Below, piece by piece: positions 60,901 through 64,000 of a stretch of DNA of 64,000 nucleotides. Numbering within the stretch: position 1 is the first letter of the stretch; each line of letters starts with the position of its first letter. Both the position numbers and the translations under genes were made by a program. Source of the stretch: Anas platyrhynchos (Eukaryota > Chordata > Aves > Anseriformes > Anatidae); assembly GCF_047663525.1 (NCBI RefSeq), contig NC_092587.1, forward strand, positions 37,253,001 to 37,317,000, written 5' to 3'. The notes beneath the pieces are model-generated. The model searched no databases. It was not told where the DNA came from and was given only the letters and a program-made list of their open reading frames with translations.

Positions 60901-63131
60901 TCTTTGAGCAATGCAGGTATGACCCTCTCTAATAAGCAGACACAGGTGCAAAGAGTGGGCCCAGCTCACCCCTTGGAGGTAATTTAACTTACATCTCAAG
61001 GTTTTATCCAACGTTGAGAACTTTGGACAAGCTGTACATGTAACTTATGCTGATAGATACAGGGAACTTGCTTGCAAATGTTGATCTCGTTGACAAATGC
61101 AGGCTATTAAAAAAGTCTTGCATTAGCAGCACTGTAGTTAGATGACGTATGAGCAAGTCAGGGGTGATTAGGGAGAGAGAGTCCTTATACTAATTGATTG
61201 GTTATGTTCTCTATTATAGGGAGCTCATCCACTATGTTTTAGCTAGGCATAGGTTTTAAACGACAAGGTTTTAAAAGTGCCTTTGACGTTGGGAGCTAAT
61301 ATGAAATATATTGCAACATAAAGCTCCTTCAGAAAATGTAGCCCTGTTTAACACACTGGCGTTAGGAAGACAGTGAGGATTATTTTCATGAATAAAACGT
61401 GCAGAATTTGGCCCGACTTTTTATATACTGCCTGAGTGGTTCTGTGTGATTGCTTCTGCATTTGTTTTTGTTTGCAACTAAAAGCAAGTTGTTTTCTGTG
61501 GGAATCTGAATTGTGCTCTGTGTACTATTTACGCGTGCTGAAAGAAGCAGTGATGTACGATAGGAGCCAGTATGAGACTGCAGCAGAGGAAAGCCATTAA
61601 AACATATACATGCTGAACTCATTAACTAAATTTATCCGGTATTATTTTTAGTAAAAGTCCAGATGACTGTGTATCCCCATTACATCTCCCTGGGCTTGTA
61701 AATGATCTATTTGTAAAACAAGAGAAAAGGAAGGCTTAATAGAAATTTATCAAATTATCTTTCTAAAATGTGTTTCATCCACGTTGTAGCCGAACACTGA
61801 GGGGCCGCAGCAGCTGCCCCCGTAGCTCAGTGGTTGCAGCAGAAGGCAGGCCTACACCACATCCCACCTTCACGTCCTGCCTCCCCCGCCAAGTGCTCTT
61901 AATTAAGGCATCATTATCCCCTGTATAAGGGAGCCTCTGCAATAAGAGAGGCTGAAAAAAAACCCTCATGCTGTGAAATAAGTTGAAACCCGGTGCCTTG
62001 CTTGTCTCCAGCAGAGGAGGTGCGGAGTCAAGCACCCTCAGGCCAGGAAGACTTTCAGCCTGCCGTCACCACGTCTCAGGCAGGTTTCTCTCCAGGCAGC
62101 AGAGATAATGCAGCAGAAAGCCTGAGCAGGGACACTGTCACCACAGAGTCCCTTAGGAGGACAGACTCCCCAGTCGCAGTGGCTTTTATCACTCCCCTGG
62201 CCCGGTGCCTTATTCTCCCCCAGGTCTGCACAATGCCACGGCTCTAATATGTGACAGCTGATCGTTTACAGAGCACTTCATCCTGGGCTATAGCAGGCAT
62301 TTTTCCATACTGCAGTGACAGTCAAAACTCAGTCCTAATGGAGAACACCAATTTTTTCTACCCAGACCTCTCAGCTGAGCAAAGCCCTCTGCACCAGTGC
62401 TTGCTCCACCCCTGCCTCACACCTCCGCCCTCATCTTCCCCACCACTGGAGGGTGAAGCATCCTCAGGACACCAGCAAGACACCTCCTTCTTCCAGCACC
62501 CTTTCCTCTTCACAGATGCTGTTTGCTACATGTCATTCAAAAGCAGAGAAGCAGGCAGTGAGATCACCCTGGCTAATTGCAGTCTGTCCCTCTGGCTCTT
62601 GACATCTTCACTCCTGGCAAACAGCGAGACGCTGACTGTGATGGGGGGACAGGGACCTGCTGGGGGAGTTTTATGGCAATTAAATCTATGTCAGAATAAT
62701 TCAGGCACACTTCATTAATTCTGGTGCACCATTGATTTTACTGCAATTAAGTTCTGAATCTTTCAGACTTGGTTGAAATGTCAAATATCAATTAAAAAAA
62801 AAAAAAAAAAAACTAAGGCATTCACAAAATGGATACTTTCTGGAGATGATTTAGCAATACTTCACCACTCCCTTCCATTTTGGTCACCAGCTCTGATAAA
62901 CTTCAAGTATGAATCTTTGTCTGATAGTGTTAAAATGTTGGCCAATGCGTCTGGGAATCATTAACACTTCAACCTTAGAGCTAAATGCATGAACATTAAC
63001 CAAGGAGAGGTAGGTACCCAGTTGCCAATGCATGTGTGAGCCAGTGCAAGGTAAAATTAAAATACATAATGGGAGGAGTCAGTCAAGTTTTAATACAGAA
63101 TAAAACATAACACAGTGGTGATAACACAGTG
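54951..63131. other. Gene-poor region at the right end
   Basis: No protein gene or RNA gene recognised. Poly-A runs lie at about 55767-55781, 56546-56559, 58636-58651, 59741-59753 and 62793-62811. The short open frames on both strands lack resemblance to any family I know. Confidence 0.5.
56145..56178 (+). repeat. G-run cluster, (GGGCA)n
   Basis: A run of eight G followed by four GGG runs in GGGCA units. It meets the usual G3+ N1-7 pattern for a G-quadruplex. Flanked by A-rich sequence. Confidence 0.85.
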
Positions 63132-63285
63132 ATCACAGAATCACAGAATCATCTAGGTTGGAAGAGACCTCCAAGATCACCGAGTCCAACCTCTGACCTA
63201 ACACTAACCAGTCCTCCACTAACCCATATCGCTAAGTTCAACATCTAAACATCTTTTAAAGACCTCCAGGGATGGTGATCTTCAG
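63132..63285 (-). mobile_element. CR1 LINE 3'-end fragment
   Basis: ATCACAGAATCACAGAATCA, TCTAGGTTGGAAGAGACCTC, CGAGTCCAACCTCTGACCTA and TTTTAAAGACCTCCAGGGAT are the reverse complement of a CR1 3' end and the tail of ORF2. It is minus-oriented, 5'-truncated and moderately conserved; it is the same 3'-end type as the scrap at 24053. Confidence 0.88.
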
Positions 63286-64000
63286 GGATGGATGATGCAT
63301 CAATGCCCCTCCTAACTAGAGCTGGTGTCTCATGAGCTCTGCTCCTGGTGCCAGGACCAGCTGTGCTGGATGGGGCTTGTCTGTGGACCCTGTGCACAAG
63401 GGTCCACCCTCCTGACTTCCACGTGTTTCCAGCGCACACGTGCTAGAAATCCCTGTTGCACCTTGCCCACATCCTAGGAACAGCATCCCTGCCTTCCTCT
63501 GCTCCTTCAGTGGAGAAGGGGAGAGGACATGATAAACACCACTGATTACGCTCGAGAGATCTGGAGAGTGAATTTCTAAAATATGATGCTCATTTTGTTA
63601 GACACTGTTTGAGGATATTCTAGATGAGAATTAATGAAAACCAATAGCTTTCTAGTTGTGTTTATTGTTTTCTCATTTAATTAGGGACTTAGCTCCATGT
63701 TCCAGTGTCAACAGAGCCAGCAAATATTTAAATGAGGTTGGGATACTCTTTCTTCATCGCTTTGCTTCAGGGGAGAGGAAACTCCATTATCAGTTTCTCC
63801 AATATTTTATTATGAAGCTGCAAAACAGTTTTTGTCCACATTGTGCATTGCCAATAGAGGGGGAGAACACAAGACGCCGGTGCACGGGAGGCTAACACAC
63901 CTTGTGTCTGCGTTATGCAGGAGCACAGCTGGGCTATGGCAAAGTGCTGCCCTAGGCAAAATGCAGCACGGAGCCCCCTGATGCTCCCTCGACTCCCCCA
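63286..64000. other. Intergenic DNA to the window edge
   Basis: No gene or repeat recognised. Confidence 0.5.

Noticed and set aside
61815-61860. tRNA-like A box (TAGCTCAGTGGTT)
   Set aside because: No B box (GGTTCGAnnCC-like) at the right distance and no cloverleaf arms; chance match.

Overview
This window is vertebrate nuclear DNA, almost certainly from a bird. It has exon/intron genes with GT-AG junctions, CpG-rich promoters and AT-rich intergenic DNA. Every interspersed repeat I could recognise is a CR1 LINE, including the ATTCTATG-type 3' tail typical of avian CR1. I cannot name the species.

Both genes are on the minus strand. (1) IL22 (interleukin-22) occupies about 2.8-5.7 kb: a short non-coding first exon, five coding exons encoding 197 residues, a TATA box, a STAT-type site, and an AU-rich 3' UTR. 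(2) MDM1 (microtubule-binding centriolar/nuclear protein) spans about 16.5-44.4 kb. I could place 14 coding exons by hand; all phases agree and they encode 725 residues, starting in a CpG island at 44.2 kb. The order IL22-MDM1 on one strand matches the vertebrate IFNG-IL26-IL22-MDM1-RAP1B block. IL26 would lie beyond the left edge and RAP1B coding exons beyond the right edge; I see neither inside.

Two long, young-looking, 5'-truncated CR1 elements sit antisense in MDM1 introns (24.1-26.3 kb and 37.5-39.15 kb). By eye they are about 99% identical and both keep an open reverse-transcriptase frame. The first is nested inside an older, oppositely oriented CR1 scrap and lies only about 110 bp from an MDM1 splice acceptor. 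Older CR1 fragments lie at 2.1, 9.7, 51.2 and 63.1 kb.

The right third (44.7-64 kb) has no recognisable protein gene. It holds a roughly 550-bp nearly pure AAAG microsatellite (52.1-52.65 kb), a smaller TTTACTG array with a perfect hairpin, a G-run cluster at 56.15 kb, and an orphan CpG-rich, promoter-like segment at 54.7 kb.

I found no CRISPR array, operon, bacterial or viral gene, or convincing new system. The items most worth following up are the paired CR1 copies, the AAAG array, the orphan CpG segment and the basic C-terminal tail of IL22.
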